A stretch of 64,000 nucleotides of DNA from contig NZ_CP097800.1 in assembly GCF_000612545.2 (NCBI RefSeq), forward strand, positions 3,511,001-3,575,000. Direction: 5' to 3'. The stretch comes from Streptomyces sp. PCS3-D2. GTDB lineage: Bacteria > Actinomycetota > Actinomycetes > Streptomycetales > Streptomycetaceae. The notes beneath the pieces were generated by a model, which saw only the letters and a program-made list of their open reading frames with translations, did not search any database and was not told the origin of the DNA. The position numbers were made by a program, and so were the translations under genes. Within the stretch, counting starts at the first letter, position 1. Every line of letters starts with the position of its first letter. Positions 8,874 through 15,629 of this stretch are shown here, one piece after another.

Positions 8874-10382
8874 TCAGGGCACGGCCACCAGCAGGCGGTC
8901 GAGAGCAGCGACCGGCGACCTCGGGCTCATCGCTCGACGGGCATCGAGGGACGCCACCCACTGCTCGGTGAGGCCGAGCATGAGGCGCTGGCGCATGCCC
9001 GGGGTGACGTGGGCGTAGCGGGCGGAGACCGAGCCGTCGAGGTGGCCCATGCGCTCGTCCATGAGGACCTTCTCGGTGCCGAGGTCCTCCATCACGGTCC
9101 GGTGGGCGTGGCGCAGGCCGTGGGGAGTGAGTCCCTTGGCTATGGGCAGCCAGCAGGTGTCGGCGCGGCCCTGGGCGTTGCGGCCTCGGACGGGGATGCC
9201 GGGCCAGGGTTCGCCGACGATCGGAACCGGGCGGGCCTCCTGCGGAGCCTTCCTCGGGTACCAACCGTCGGCAGCCGGTCGGAAGAGCCAGGTGGCGAAG
9301 CCGTTGCGGCGCCAGTGGGCGGCCGGGTCGCCGGGGGCCGGCCCGTTGCGAATGAACCCAAGCTCGGCAACGGCGAGTTCGACGCGGACGCGGGTCTCCT
9401 CACGGACTCGGTCCGGGTGGTTGAGGACGTTCGAAACCGTGCCCGTGGAGACCCCGGCGTGACGAGCGACGTCGACGAGCTTCGCACCGTGGTGGCCGCC
9501 TGTGCGGGCGGTGCCGAGCCCGCGGTAGACGTAGGTCCTGCCGTGGCAAGAGCAGGGCTGCGGCTTCGTGCGGGCGATGTGGTCGGCGACCAGGGCGGAC
9601 AGCCCGTCCGGCGTGTCGATGGTCCGGTAGCTGTCGTCCTTCGGTGGGCAGCGCACGAACTCGCCGGTGTCCAGCTCGTACAACTGCCACTCGACGCGCA
9701 CGGAGCCGCGGCGGACGAACTCCGTCTCCAGTCCGACGATCTCGCCCCAGCGCATGCCGGTGTACCCCTTGTGCACCACGGCGACGAACTCGTCGTCACG
9801 GCCGGAGAGCAGGGCAGCCCGCTCAGCGGTCAGCAAGATGCCGAGGGCATCGGTGATGACCTTCTCCGGTCCTCGGTCCCGCGAGCGGCCGGCGCGCTTA
9901 CCTCGGCCGCGGCGCCTGGCCGCCGGGTTGGCCGTGATCAGGCCCTCGTCGATCGCGTCCTCGAAGATCAGGTGGAGGGTCGAGCGCCAGGTCTTGACGC
10001 TGGAGGCGGCGTACGTGGCCTTCTCGCTCTTCTCCCAGGCGTCTACGTCCCTGCGCAGGATTGCGGCGAGTGCCTTGTCCTCGAAGACGGGGAGCAGGTG
10101 CTCCTCGATGTGGCGGCGGTAGTTCTGCATGGTGGAGGCGGCCAGATCCTGGTCGTCGTACCAGCGGCTGGCGTACTCGCCGAACGTCTCCTGTCCGAGC
10201 GACGGGTCGCGCCAGCTGCCACGCCGGACCTTGGCCTCTTCCTCGTCAGCTGCCTGCTTCGCCTCCCGCTTGGTGGCGAACTTGATCACAGTGCCGCTCG
10301 GGTCGGCAACCGTGCCGTACTTACCGTCCTCGATCTTGTAGCGGCCCCGCCAGTAGCCGACGCGCCTTTCGCCGTACCCCAC
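8874..10382 (-). CDS. Tyrosine integrase of the island, with inserted LacI-type HTH
   Basis: A 502-residue tyrosine recombinase. Order: N-terminal arm-binding-like region (1-60), core-binding SAM-like domain (about 65-160), catalytic domain with Arg211 (TGMRWGE), His421-x2-Arg424 (HGLRH), His447 (MGHLDG) and nucleophile Tyr456 (RYAHVT). Between Arg211 and His421 there is an extra block (about residues 299-345, bases 9348-9488) that reads as a LacI-family helix-turn-helix: KLVDVARHAGVSTGTVSNVL. The catalytic residues are all present, so the enzyme should be active. Recombination at tRNA-Pro is inferred from the att repeats. The gene runs toward attL but is separated from it by cargo. The excisionase gene lies just upstream. 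Confidence 0.93.
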   Translation of the reverse strand: MGYGERRVGYWRGRYKIEDGKYGTVADPSGTVIKFATKREAKQAADEEEAKVRRGSWRDPSLGQETFGEYASRWYDDQDLAASTMQNYRRHIEEHLLPVFEDKALAAILRRDVDAWEKSEKATYAASSVKTWRSTLHLIFEDAIDEGLITANPAARRRGRGKRAGRSRDRGPEKVITDALGILLTAERAALLSGRDDEFVAVVHKGYTGMRWGEIVGLETEFVRRGSVRVEWQLYELDTGEFVRCPPKDDSYRTIDTPDGLSALVADHIARTKPQPCSCHGRTYVYRGLGTARTGGHHGAKLVDVARHAGVSTGTVSNVLNHPDRVREETRVRVELAVAELGFIRNGPAPGDPAAHWRRNGFATWLFRPAADGWYPRKAPQEARPVPIVGEPWPGIPVRGRNAQGRADTCWLPIAKGLTPHGLRHAHRTVMEDLGTEKVLMDERMGHLDGSVSARYAHVTPGMRQRLMLGLTEQWVASLDARRAMSPRSPVAALDRLLVAVP

Positions 10383-10429
10383 GGTTCTCCTCTCGCTGTG
10401 ATGGCTGTGTCGTGTGAGTCCCGGAGCGG

Positions 10430-10780
10430 CTACGCGGCGGTGTCGTACTGGGACTTGAGCGCGCGCCGCGGGGGCCGGGCCCTCAATCGCGTGGCGGGCA
10501 CGGTCGGGTCGGGCTTCCGCGGTGCCACGGCGGCCTTCGGTTGCGGGGCCGGATCAGCGGGGCGCCGTGAGGTGGCACGGGCGGGGCGCTCCTCGTGGAG
10601 CCGGACGATGTCGGCGAGGTGGTCTGCGGTGAAGCGGTACGAGCCGCCGACGTACGTGAACGGTATGAGGCGGCGGCGGGCCCGGTCCTTGACCCACCAG
10701 GCCGAGCAGCCGAGAGCGGCAGCGATCTCCTCGGGGCGGAACAGGCGGGGCAGAGCGGGCAGGCTGGCCTCTTGGGGCAA
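10430..10780 (-). CDS. xis: Excisionase-like helix-turn-helix protein
   Basis: A 116-residue protein with an N-terminal winged/MerR-like HTH: FRPEEIAAALGCSAWWVKD, then RLIPFTYVGGSYRFTADHL, the pattern of AlpA/Xis-type proteins. The second half is a basic, Pro/Arg-rich tail. The start is a TTG at 10780, preceded by GAAGGA at suitable spacing. It lies 47 bases upstream of the integrase gene on the same strand, the usual xis-int order of actinomycete integrative elements. Its expected role is to direct the integrase to excision. The gene symbol is by family only. Confidence 0.8.
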   Translation of the reverse strand: MPQEASLPALPRLFRPEEIAAALGCSAWWVKDRARRRLIPFTYVGGSYRFTADHLADIVRLHEERPARATSRRPADPAPQPKAAVAPRKPDPTVPATRLRARPPRRALKSQYDTAA

Positions 10781-10891
10781 AGGTGGTCCTTCTCTGATGT
10801 GTGACGGGATGGGGGCGGTCGCATCGGCGGCGAAGCTTCGGTGTGAACGTCGCCGACTACCTGCGGCATGGGGGTGCGCAGGCGCGGGTCG

Positions 10892-11143
10892 CTACGGGGT
10901 GCCGTGGAGCAGGGCGAGGGGGGAGACGCCGAGGGCAGCGGCGATGGCGACGAGGTCGTCGACGTCGCAACGGCGCCGGCGGCGTTCGATGCGGGAGATG
11001 GTCGTGACGGTCGTGGGGTGACCCAGCGCGGTGGCGCGGGCTGCCAGCTGGCGCTGGGCGACGCCGCGGGCGGTGCGGGCTCGCTCGATGGCGCGGGCAG
11101 CCCGCTTTCCGGCCGGACCGATTTCCAGAGGCGTTGGAGGCAT
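10892..11143 (-). CDS. XRE-family repressor-like protein
   Basis: An 83-residue protein: a short N-terminal tail, then a lambda-repressor-like HTH (ARTARGVAQRQLAARA, then TTVTTISRIERRRRRCDV and LVAIAAALGVSP). The start is the ATG at 11143 (MPPTPLEIG); the longer frame upstream would run through an operator-like palindrome. The gene points toward xis and int, and its promoter region faces the divergent replication/mobilization genes. This places it as the likely switch of the element. The 11162-11188 palindrome sits immediately upstream, which suggests autoregulation. Confidence 0.8.
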   Translation of the reverse strand: MPPTPLEIGPAGKRAARAIERARTARGVAQRQLAARATALGHPTTVTTISRIERRRRRCDVDDLVAIAAALGVSPLALLHGTP

Positions 11144-11161
11144 GGATATTTTGTAACTCCG

Positions 11162-11188
11162 GATCCCCGGTTTCGGTAACCGGGGATC
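11162..11188. promoter_or_regulatory. Palindromic operator upstream of XRE gene
   Basis: A perfect inverted repeat with 11-bp arms (GATCCCCGGTT/AACCGGGGATC) and a 5-base centre. Its half-site AACCGGGGAT occurs a third time at 11444-11453 and in shortened form (CCCGGTTGAC) at 11264-11273. It lies 19 bases upstream of the XRE start codon. Confidence 0.6.
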
Positions 11189-11725
11189 TGCTGCTATATT
11201 CCCCTGCTTTGTTGTCAGGTTCCCTACCCTGCCGCAGAAAATCGCGAAACATAGCACGGGTTTCCCGGTTGACCAAATAACGGATCGTCAGGCCGGTCGC
11301 TTGGTGGACGCGGGAGTGGGGCACGCCTCTGGCCTGCCCAGGGTGTCTGGCAGGTGGCACCGGAGAGCATGCCAGCAGTGCACACCGTCGAAGCGTTACG
11401 GCTTGCCCCAATTCATCCCTGAGATTTCCTACACTATTTCGTCAACCGGGGATTCGGGTCTACCGTTTTTATGCGGACGCAAGGACGTGTTCGCCGCGGG
11501 CTGTTTACCTTCGCGGCGGAATGCTGGACTTGCGCGAACGGATGTGGCTGTCTTGTCCATGCGCCCCGAACGCTGAATCCGGGGCACGGCAAGACCGGCA
11601 TGTCGAGCCCGGGGCTGAGCAGCGCGCGCCTCGTGCCGCAGCCTCACCGTCACCCGCACACTCCCCCTCCCCTCACCCCGAAGCGGGCTGCCCCCTGCCC
11701 GCCCTCACCAAGGAGCCGCCACCCG
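11189..11725. promoter_or_regulatory. Divergent control region between XRE and the replication/mobilization genes
   Basis: No gene is supported here. It holds a CCCGGTTGAC element at 11264-11273 and its exact inverse GTCAACCGGG at 11441-11450, the latter part of the AACCGGGGAT half-site at 11444-11453. This stretch is visibly A/T-richer than its surroundings near 11190-11280 and 11400-11470, as expected for promoters. Confidence 0.5.
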
Positions 11726-12151
11726 ATGAGTCACGACGCCCGCGCATGGGTGTGGGACCACAGCCGCAGCAAGGGCACCGCCCGCCTGATCCTCGTCCTG
11801 ATCGCCGATCGGTGCGTCGATGACCGCTGCATCGCGTACGCCTCGGTCACCGCCCTCATGAAGCGGGCCAACGCCTCCCGCAGCGCCGTCCGGGCCGCCC
11901 TCGACAAGCTGATCGACAGCGGCGAGCTGGTGTGGCTCGACGACCGCCAGGGCCCTCGCGGCGAGAGGTACTACCACCTCCCCGACGCGGCCCGGTTCCT
12001 CGCCAAGCAGGCCCTGGAGGGGGAGCGGATTCCGACCCCCGCAGGGTCGGAATCCGACCCTGCGAAGCCGCTTGAAGGGGGACCGGAATCCGGCCCGGGG
12101 GAGCGGAATCCGACCCGGGAGGGGGCCAGAATCCGACCCCCAGAACAGTAG
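11726..12151 (+). CDS. Helix-turn-helix protein, likely replication/partition-related
   Basis: A 141-residue protein starting MSHDARAWVWDHSRSKGTAR. Residues 1-90 form a winged HTH of the kind found at the N-terminus of plasmid and phage replication proteins: TARLILVLIADRCVDDRC, YASVTALMKRANASRSAVR, LDKLIDSGELVWL. From about residue 95 the chain is low complexity because it is encoded by a DNA repeat array (12026-12139). AAGGAG lies upstream of the ATG. The downstream frame (12162-12548) looks like the missing C-terminal domain, so the two may once have been one gene. It is the first gene of the rightward operon that runs to the relaxase. Confidence 0.75.
   Translation: MSHDARAWVWDHSRSKGTARLILVLIADRCVDDRCIAYASVTALMKRANASRSAVRAALDKLIDSGELVWLDDRQGPRGERYYHLPDAARFLAKQALEGERIPTPAGSESDPAKPLEGGPESGPGERNPTREGARIRPPEQ
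12026..12139 (+). repeat. Five iteron-like direct repeats
   Basis: Five copies of a 13-base unit close to CGGAATCCGACCC start at 12026, 12048, 12084, 12104 and 12127. Spacings of 22, 36, 20 and 23 bases place them in different reading frames of the host gene, so they are conserved as DNA rather than as peptide. This is the pattern expected of iterons or a multi-site operator. Confidence 0.65.
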
Positions 12152-12161
12152 TGAACCAAAG

Positions 12162-12548
12162 GTGAACGGTAGTAAGAGCAGCAGCAACTCTGCACTCATC
12201 CCCGCTACCCAGTGGCACATCGACGACGCCACCCAAGCGTGGCTGCGGCAACAAGGCCACCTCGACAGACTCGGCGAGCACGCCCTACGAGCCGCCGACG
12301 AGAAGTGGCGTACCTACCGGGCCGTCTGGGCACCACGCACCGCCGCAGCCTGGTCCGCCGACTGGCGCGAGTGGATCACCCGCGAACGCACCCCTGCTGC
12401 TGGCCGCCCGTACCTCCGCTCCCTGCCCGGCGGCGGCGCCTCCACCGCTCCTGCGGCGGGAAAGACCCGCGCCGAACAGCACGCCACCGCCCTGCTCAAC
12501 GCCCTCACCGAACTCGAAGCCCGCAACACCCCCACCGGAACGGAGTGA
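12162..12548 (+). CDS. Replication-like C-terminal domain protein, possibly split from upstream gene
   Basis: About 128 residues starting at GTG 12162 (the start is uncertain; the frame is open further upstream through the repeats). The core ATQAWLRQQGHLDRLG, then ADEKWRTYRAVWAPRTAAAW and WREWITRER resembles the tryptophan-rich C-terminal segment found behind HTH domains in plasmid and phage replication proteins. The upstream gene has such an HTH domain but stops at 12151, one frame away. A frameshift in the repeat tract could have split a single ancestral gene. Its end overlaps the next gene start (GTG 12545). Confidence 0.6.
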   Translation: MNGSKSSSNSALIPATQWHIDDATQAWLRQQGHLDRLGEHALRAADEKWRTYRAVWAPRTAAAWSADWREWITRERTPAAGRPYLRSLPGGGASTAPAAGKTRAEQHATALLNALTELEARNTPTGTE

Positions 12549-13297
12549 CCACCCTGGACCGCCGCGAAATCGCCGCCCTGCTCGCCTACATCGGGTGCCT
12601 CGACCCCCGCACCGCCCATACGGACACCGGCACTGCCCTTGACCGGATCGCGCAGTGGCACGAACTCCTGCATGACGTGCCCGCCACGACCGCCCACGGC
12701 TGGGACGCCCGCGAAGCGGTACGGGCCCATATCGTCGCCTCGCCCTATCCGGTCCTGCCTGTGGACGTCGCCCGCAAATGGGGCGCCTACCGCCGCGACC
12801 GCCTGGAGCGGCACACCGACCCCACCCCGGCCGCCGACCCGGACGACCCGGCCGCCTGGCGGTCCGAACTGCTCGGCACCCGGCACGCCGTCGCCGTCGG
12901 CCAGGCAGCGCCGTCCACCCTTCGCCAGCTCACCGCCGGCCCGCACCCCGATCTCGAGGCCCGCCTGCGCTCCGTCGGATCCGTGATCCCTCCGGCGGCA
13001 CGCGCGCAGCTCGCCCGGTACCGGCCCGCCCGCGCCGCCCGCGAAGCCGCCACCGCCGCAGGACAGCCCGACGCCCTCAGCGTCCCGTGCCCCTGGTGCC
13101 ACGCCCACGAAGGCGTGCCCTGCCGCAACCGACGCACCGGCCTCGACGGCGGCGCACGGAGCAACGCCCCACGCGCCATCCCCCACCCATCCCGCGTCGA
13201 CCTCGCCGCCGCATCCCACACCCGGCAAGTGGCTGTACCGCGCCCTGTCACCGTGCCGGGCGGTGCCAGCGCCCGCCGTACGGGCCCCGCTCGCTGA
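12545..13297 (+). CDS. Conserved island protein with C-terminal zinc-knuckle-like motif
   Basis: A 250-residue protein starting at GTG 12545, overlapping the stop of the previous frame (GTGA). The N-terminal 100 residues are helical (REIAALLAYIGCLDPRT and WDAREAVRAHIVASPYP). The C-terminal part has CPWCHAHEGVPCRNRRTG, a C-x2-C...C pattern typical of small zinc knuckles in Streptomyces mobile-element proteins. The function is unknown; the position inside the replication/mobilization operon suggests a DNA-handling role. It is followed by 173 bases without a gene before the membrane protein. Confidence 0.7.
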   Translation: MTTLDRREIAALLAYIGCLDPRTAHTDTGTALDRIAQWHELLHDVPATTAHGWDAREAVRAHIVASPYPVLPVDVARKWGAYRRDRLERHTDPTPAADPDDPAAWRSELLGTRHAVAVGQAAPSTLRQLTAGPHPDLEARLRSVGSVIPPAARAQLARYRPARAAREAATAAGQPDALSVPCPWCHAHEGVPCRNRRTGLDGGARSNAPRAIPHPSRVDLAAASHTRQVAVPRPVTVPGGASARRTGPAR

Positions 13298-13470
13298 ACC
13301 ACTTCTCCACACCTACGGTTCCGCCCGCCGCCTCCGCTCCGCCCGTGCTACCCGCCGCGCCCCTGGCCTCGTAGCTCCGGCCCCCGCAGGCGGCACCCAC
13401 CCACCTCACCGCCTTCACCACACCGCCCGCCCTCGCCCACACAGCGCGGCGGGTCTCTGGAGACCTCTGC

Positions 13471-14763
13471 ATGACACCACTCGCCCTGCCCGCACTCGGG
13501 CAATGGAACGCCACTTCCCTCACCCTCACCGCCTTCGCGCTGGCCTGCTCCGTGCTGCTGATCATGTGGCTGGTCAAGCAGCGCACCCGCCGGACCAGCG
13601 GCAGCCGCAAGCCCGGATCGCCCGCGGTCATCGTGGCCGCGCTGGCCGCGGTCGGCTGCACCGCCTACAGCGCCGACACCAGCTGGCGGTTCGCGGCCCA
13701 CTACCTGGACATGGGCGGCACAGCCGAACGCGCCGCCATGTTCGCCGCCGCGGAGTTCGCCCTGTTCGCCACGGCGCTGCTGGCGCGGCAGAACCTCCAC
13801 GGCCCCAAGCAGGCACCGGGCTTGCCGGGCACCCTGACCTGGGTGATCACCACTGTGCAGGTGATCCCCGCGTACGCCGAGTCCGGCCTGGTCGGCGGCA
13901 CGGTGCGAGCCTTCGTGGGCCCGGTTCTGGCCGCGGCGCTCTGGCACGAGGCCATGGGCATCGAACTGCGTCTCCGTAAGCCGGAAGCCGCGTCCCACAG
14001 CATCCTCGCAAAGATCGGCTGTGAGATACGCGAACGCCTCCTCTCCCGCCTCGGCATCGCCGTACGCGACCGGGACGCTGCACAGATCACCCGCGACCGC
14101 GCCACCCTCAAGGCCGTCGCCCTGGCCACCCGCCTCGCCGAACTCACCCCGGCCAAGCGCAACCGGTGGCGAGGCCGGCGCATCGCACGACGGCTGTCGC
14201 AGGCCGTCGCACAAGCCGCAGTGGGCATCGACGACCGCCAGCGCCAAGACCTGCTGCAGCAGCTCGCCGCCCGCCGTCACGCCACAGCGCTGGCGACCGT
14301 CGACCTGCCTTCGCCCTGGGCCGAACCCAAGCCGGCCGGGAACACCGAACCTCCCGCCGAGCCGGGGCATTCGCACAACCGGTCGGGCGCAAGCCAGAGC
14401 CGAGAAGACGCGGAAGTCCGGGAACACCCTGACCCCGACGTGCGTCCCGAGGGCCCGCCTCCACCATCCGTGCAGCCCCCACTCCCCCTGCACGAAACGG
14501 ATCCCACCGCAGAAGGCGCGGCGCCGTCCCCGGACGGAGGCGGTCCGACGGCACAACGCTACGGTCGCCCTCCCGGAGCTGACATGGATGAACTGCTGGC
14601 CATCTGCCGCCCGGCCGTCGCCCTGCACGGAAGTGTCACCCGCGCCGTCCTGCGGAACGCCGTGCGCGAGGCCGGCCTGCCCATCGCCGAGCACCGCCTC
14701 ACCGAGCTCAAGGCTCTCCTAGGCGCAGAACAAGACGCCGGCACCGGCGCATCCAGCGGCTGA
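13471..14763 (+). CDS. SpdB-like (DUF2637-type) membrane protein
   Basis: A 430-residue protein. Hydrophobic segments at about residues 17-36, 52-66, 85-105 and 120-155 form a four-helix membrane domain with the TAYSADTSWRFAAHY stretch typical of DUF2637 spread proteins. A basic helical region follows, then a long Pro/Glu-rich linker (about 275-365) and a small helical C-terminal domain resembling a winged HTH (AICRPAVALHGSVTRAVLR). In Streptomyces plasmids such proteins assist spread of the element between hyphal compartments. GGAG precedes the ATG at 13471. Its stop codon lies inside a perfect palindrome. Confidence 0.75.
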   Translation: MTPLALPALGQWNATSLTLTAFALACSVLLIMWLVKQRTRRTSGSRKPGSPAVIVAALAAVGCTAYSADTSWRFAAHYLDMGGTAERAAMFAAAEFALFATALLARQNLHGPKQAPGLPGTLTWVITTVQVIPAYAESGLVGGTVRAFVGPVLAAALWHEAMGIELRLRKPEAASHSILAKIGCEIRERLLSRLGIAVRDRDAAQITRDRATLKAVALATRLAELTPAKRNRWRGRRIARRLSQAVAQAAVGIDDRQRQDLLQQLAARRHATALATVDLPSPWAEPKPAGNTEPPAEPGHSHNRSGASQSREDAEVREHPDPDVRPEGPPPPSVQPPLPLHETDPTAEGAAPSPDGGGPTAQRYGRPPGADMDELLAICRPAVALHGSVTRAVLRNAVREAGLPIAEHRLTELKALLGAEQDAGTGASSG

Positions 14764-14833
14764 CCGGATATCCGGTCAGCCGCGGAACGCCGGAATGGGG
14801 GCCTTACGGACCAGCAGCTCGAGCTGGTCCGTA
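14759..14833. repeat. Two perfect palindromes after the SpdB-like gene
   Basis: The first is a 22-base uninterrupted palindrome (14759-14780) that contains the stop codon of the upstream gene. The second has 11-bp arms (14805-14815 and 14823-14833) around 7 bases. Together they could terminate transcription or bind a mobilization protein ahead of mobC. Bases 14834-14963 contain no other feature I can support. Confidence 0.55.
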
Positions 14834-14963
14834 GCCCTTCCACCCGCTCGGCCACGCCCGCAGCAGCCCCCGCACGCCTCCACTCGAACCACCTGAGTCG
14901 AGGCCTCCGTCGGGCTTTCTGCCCACCTCGCCCAATTCACCGCCGCAGCAAGGAGCTTCTTCC

Positions 14964-15629
14964 ATGTGCCTTCAGCCCGCTCTCACCACCTCCCGCGATC
15001 CGCATCAGGCGACCTCCACCCCAGCCACCGACCGGGCAGCAAGGTATGGCGTTGGACCGTCCAAGGGCCGGTCCAACGCAGCCTCCGCCCCGGGGGTGGC
15101 GGAGGCAGAACCCCGGCGCGAGGGCGCACCGGGGCAGGAGGAGGTGGCCGGTGCGGCCGACGCCGGGCTGCCAGCCGTCGTACGGGCCGCCGACGAGGCC
15201 GCGCTGTACCGCATCGCCCGCCGTCGTGCCCGTGACAGCAAGCAGCGCAAGATGCGCGTCGACGTCCGCTACAGCCTCGCCGAGCACACCGCGATCACCG
15301 CCGAGGCCCGCCGCCTGAATCTGGCCGGCGCACACCTCGTCGGCGCGATCGTCACGGCCTACCTCGCCGACGACCTCACTCTGCCCGGCCAGAGAACCTC
15401 CCACGATGACCTGATCGACGAGCTCGCCGCCCTGCGGTTCCAGGTCTCCGCTATCGGCAAGAACGTCAACCAGATCGCCTTCAAACTGAACTCCGGCGGC
15501 CATCCACACCCTGGGGACAGCGCAGTCCTCGCGGAAGCAGAACGGGTCCTCGGCGTAGCGCGTGTCGCCGCCGCATCGATCGATGCGGCGGCTGCCAAGA
15601 CCGCCACCGCAAAGCGAGCCGCCACATGA
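14964..15629 (+). CDS. mobC: MobC-like mobilization accessory protein
   Basis: A 221-residue protein whose C-terminal half carries the MobC signature: RVDVRYSLAEHTAITAEA, then a ribbon-helix-helix-like stretch, then IGKNVNQIAFKLNSGG. MobC proteins help the relaxase open oriT DNA. AAGGAG precedes the ATG at 14964. The first 75 residues are low complexity and overlap two strong DNA hairpins (15049-15106), so a later start is possible; GTG codons at 15096 and near 15144 are in frame. The stop overlaps the relaxase start (ATGA), so the two genes are coupled. Confidence 0.8.
   Translation: MCLQPALTTSRDPHQATSTPATDRAARYGVGPSKGRSNAASAPGVAEAEPRREGAPGQEEVAGAADAGLPAVVRAADEAALYRIARRRARDSKQRKMRVDVRYSLAEHTAITAEARRLNLAGAHLVGAIVTAYLADDLTLPGQRTSHDDLIDELAALRFQVSAIGKNVNQIAFKLNSGGHPHPGDSAVLAEAERVLGVARVAAASIDAAAAKTATAKRAAT
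15049..15106. promoter_or_regulatory. Two adjacent strong inverted repeats at the mobC 5' end, oriT candidate
   Basis: The first has perfect 11-bp arms (15049-15059 and 15069-15079) around 9 bases. The second has perfect 9-bp arms (15081-15089 and 15098-15106). oriT sites of MobC/relaxase systems usually lie just upstream of or within the start of mobC and contain such repeats. No nic sequence could be recognised. Confidence 0.4.
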
